A program made the position numbers and the translations under genes. Of a stretch of DNA of 5,702 bases, positions 5,048-5,702 are shown one piece after another; the first letter of the stretch is position 1; every line of letters starts with the position of its first letter. The DNA comes from Caldisericota bacterium (GTDB taxonomy: Bacteria > Caldisericota > Caldisericia > Caldisericales > Caldisericaceae), in NCBI GenBank assembly GCA_030642335.1, contig DAOWNX010000063.1, positions 1 through 5,702 of the forward strand, in the 5' to 3' direction. A model generated the notes under the pieces. The model saw only the letters and a list, made by a program, of their open reading frames with translations, did not search any database and was not told the DNA's origin.

Positions 5048-5702
5048 ATGAAAATGTTTGATTTAATTGTTGTTGGGGCGGGGCATGCCGGAGTTGAGGC
5101 GGCACTTGCTTCAGCACGAATGGGAGTGGAAACCCTTCTTGTAACAATTGATAGCGACAGCGTTGGCTGGATGCCATGCAACCCGGCAATTGGTGGACCT
5201 GGTAAGGCACAAATTGTTCGCGAAGTAGATGCTCTCGGCGGCGTTATGGCTCTCAATACAGATGCAACACTTACTCAGATAAAAATGCTAAATATATCTA
5301 AAGGCCCGGCTGTATGGAGTTTGCGGGCACAGTGTGATAAATGGGCATACTCATTAGGAATGAAAACGAGAGTGGAAAATCAACCGCATTTACACCTTCG
5401 ACAGGGGACTGTAACGCGCCTTATTGTTCAAAAGAAAAGAGTAAAAGGCGTAGAGGTTTCTGACGGTATGAAATTTTATTCAAATGCTGTTGTTATTACT
5501 GCAGGAACGTATCTTAACGGCAGGATTTACATTTCAAAATGGATGCAACCTGCTGGGCGATGGGCAGAACCACCTGCCAACAACCTTTCTGATAATTTAA
5601 AGGAACTTGGTTTTAAGTTAAAGCGTTTTAATACAGGTACAACGCCGCGTGTTGATAAAAGGTCCATTGATTTCTCTAAATTTAACATTGAAAAAGGGGA
5701 TG
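5048..5702 (+). CDS. mnmG: tRNA uridine-5-carboxymethylaminomethyl modification enzyme MnmG (5' part)
   Basis: The first 218 codons of a gene cut by the right edge; the family is usually about 620-630 residues. MnmG (GidA) is an FAD- and NADH-dependent cytoplasmic enzyme. With the GTPase MnmE it adds the carboxymethylaminomethyl group to the wobble uridine of certain tRNAs. Visible features are: the FAD-binding GAGHAG motif (10-15), CNPAIGG (44-50), VREVDALGG (57-65), LNISKGPAVWSLRAQCDK (81-98), AGTYLNGRI (152-160) and LSDNLKELGF (180-189). The usual F-K-T-G-T-P-P-R reads FNTGTTPR (194-201), losing the Lys and one Pro. ATG 5048 or ATG 5054 fits the family N-terminus. ATG 5030 is also in frame but overlaps the -10 box. 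No Shine-Dalgarno site is present for any of them. MnmE is not in the window. Confidence 0.96.
   Translation, partial: MKMFDLIVVGAGHAGVEAALASARMGVETLLVTIDSDSVGWMPCNPAIGGPGKAQIVREVDALGGVMALNTDATLTQIKMLNISKGPAVWSLRAQCDKWAYSLGMKTRVENQPHLHLRQGTVTRLIVQKKRVKGVEVSDGMKFYSNAVVITAGTYLNGRIYISKWMQPAGRWAEPPANNLSDNLKELGFKLKRFNTGTTPRVDKRSIDFSKFNIEKGD

Noticed and set aside
4999..5256. 85-codon open frame on the minus strand opposite mnmG
   Set aside because: It lies opposite the conserved mnmG start, has no Shine-Dalgarno site and its sequence is a complement shadow.
1..5702. CRISPR array, insertion sequence, toxin-antitoxin or phage defence genes
   Set aside because: No regularly spaced repeats, transposase-like protein or recognisable defence gene was seen on either strand; the genes are housekeeping or metabolic.

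Overview
The window is AT-rich, gene-dense bacterial DNA. It carries eight coding regions (two cut by the window edges), one gene scrap and two divergent promoter regions. A class III (oxygen-sensitive, glycyl-radical) ribonucleotide reductase end points to an anaerobe. Shine-Dalgarno sites are strong (AAGGAG, AGGAGG) and the genes are tightly packed. The phylum cannot be fixed from this sequence. The AccA/AccD and MnmG proteins depart from the usual Proteobacteria/Firmicutes signatures, which suggests a deep-branching or poorly sampled low-GC lineage.

Layout. Positions 1-152 (+) hold the last 49 codons of a probable nrdD. It is tail-to-tail, with a 4 bp gap, with an OsmC/YhfA-like thiol redox protein (588-157, -). 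A divergent promoter region (589-695) separates osmC from dinB (696-1874, +), a Y-family DNA polymerase. Next come 64 bp between the stops of dinB and accA. These hold a scrap of a second D-2-hydroxyacid dehydrogenase gene, clearly related to the intact gene 2 kb away. From 4915 down to 1939, all on the minus strand, lies a likely operon: a 40-residue single-span membrane protein, a D-2-hydroxyacid dehydrogenase, accD and accA (ATGA overlap). A second divergent promoter region (4916-5047) leads to mnmG (5048 to the right edge, +).

How the genes work together. AccD and AccA form the carboxyltransferase half of acetyl-CoA carboxylase, which makes malonyl-CoA for fatty acids. The biotin carrier and biotin carboxylase genes are not in the window. 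The dehydrogenase just upstream is probably co-transcribed, but nothing in the sequence gives it a known role in lipid synthesis. The dehydrogenase scrap beyond accA suggests that this block was once longer or tandemly duplicated and then eroded.

The most noteworthy points are: (1) the dehydrogenase scrap after accA; (2) an identical 11-mer containing TATAAT placed directly before the ATGs of dinB and mnmG, both without a Shine-Dalgarno site, which suggests leaderless or near-leaderless mRNAs, whereas the minus-strand genes have strong sites; (3) an unannotated small membrane protein at the head of the operon; (4) altered signature motifs in both carboxyltransferase subunits. No CRISPR array, insertion sequence, tRNA, rRNA or defence system was seen.
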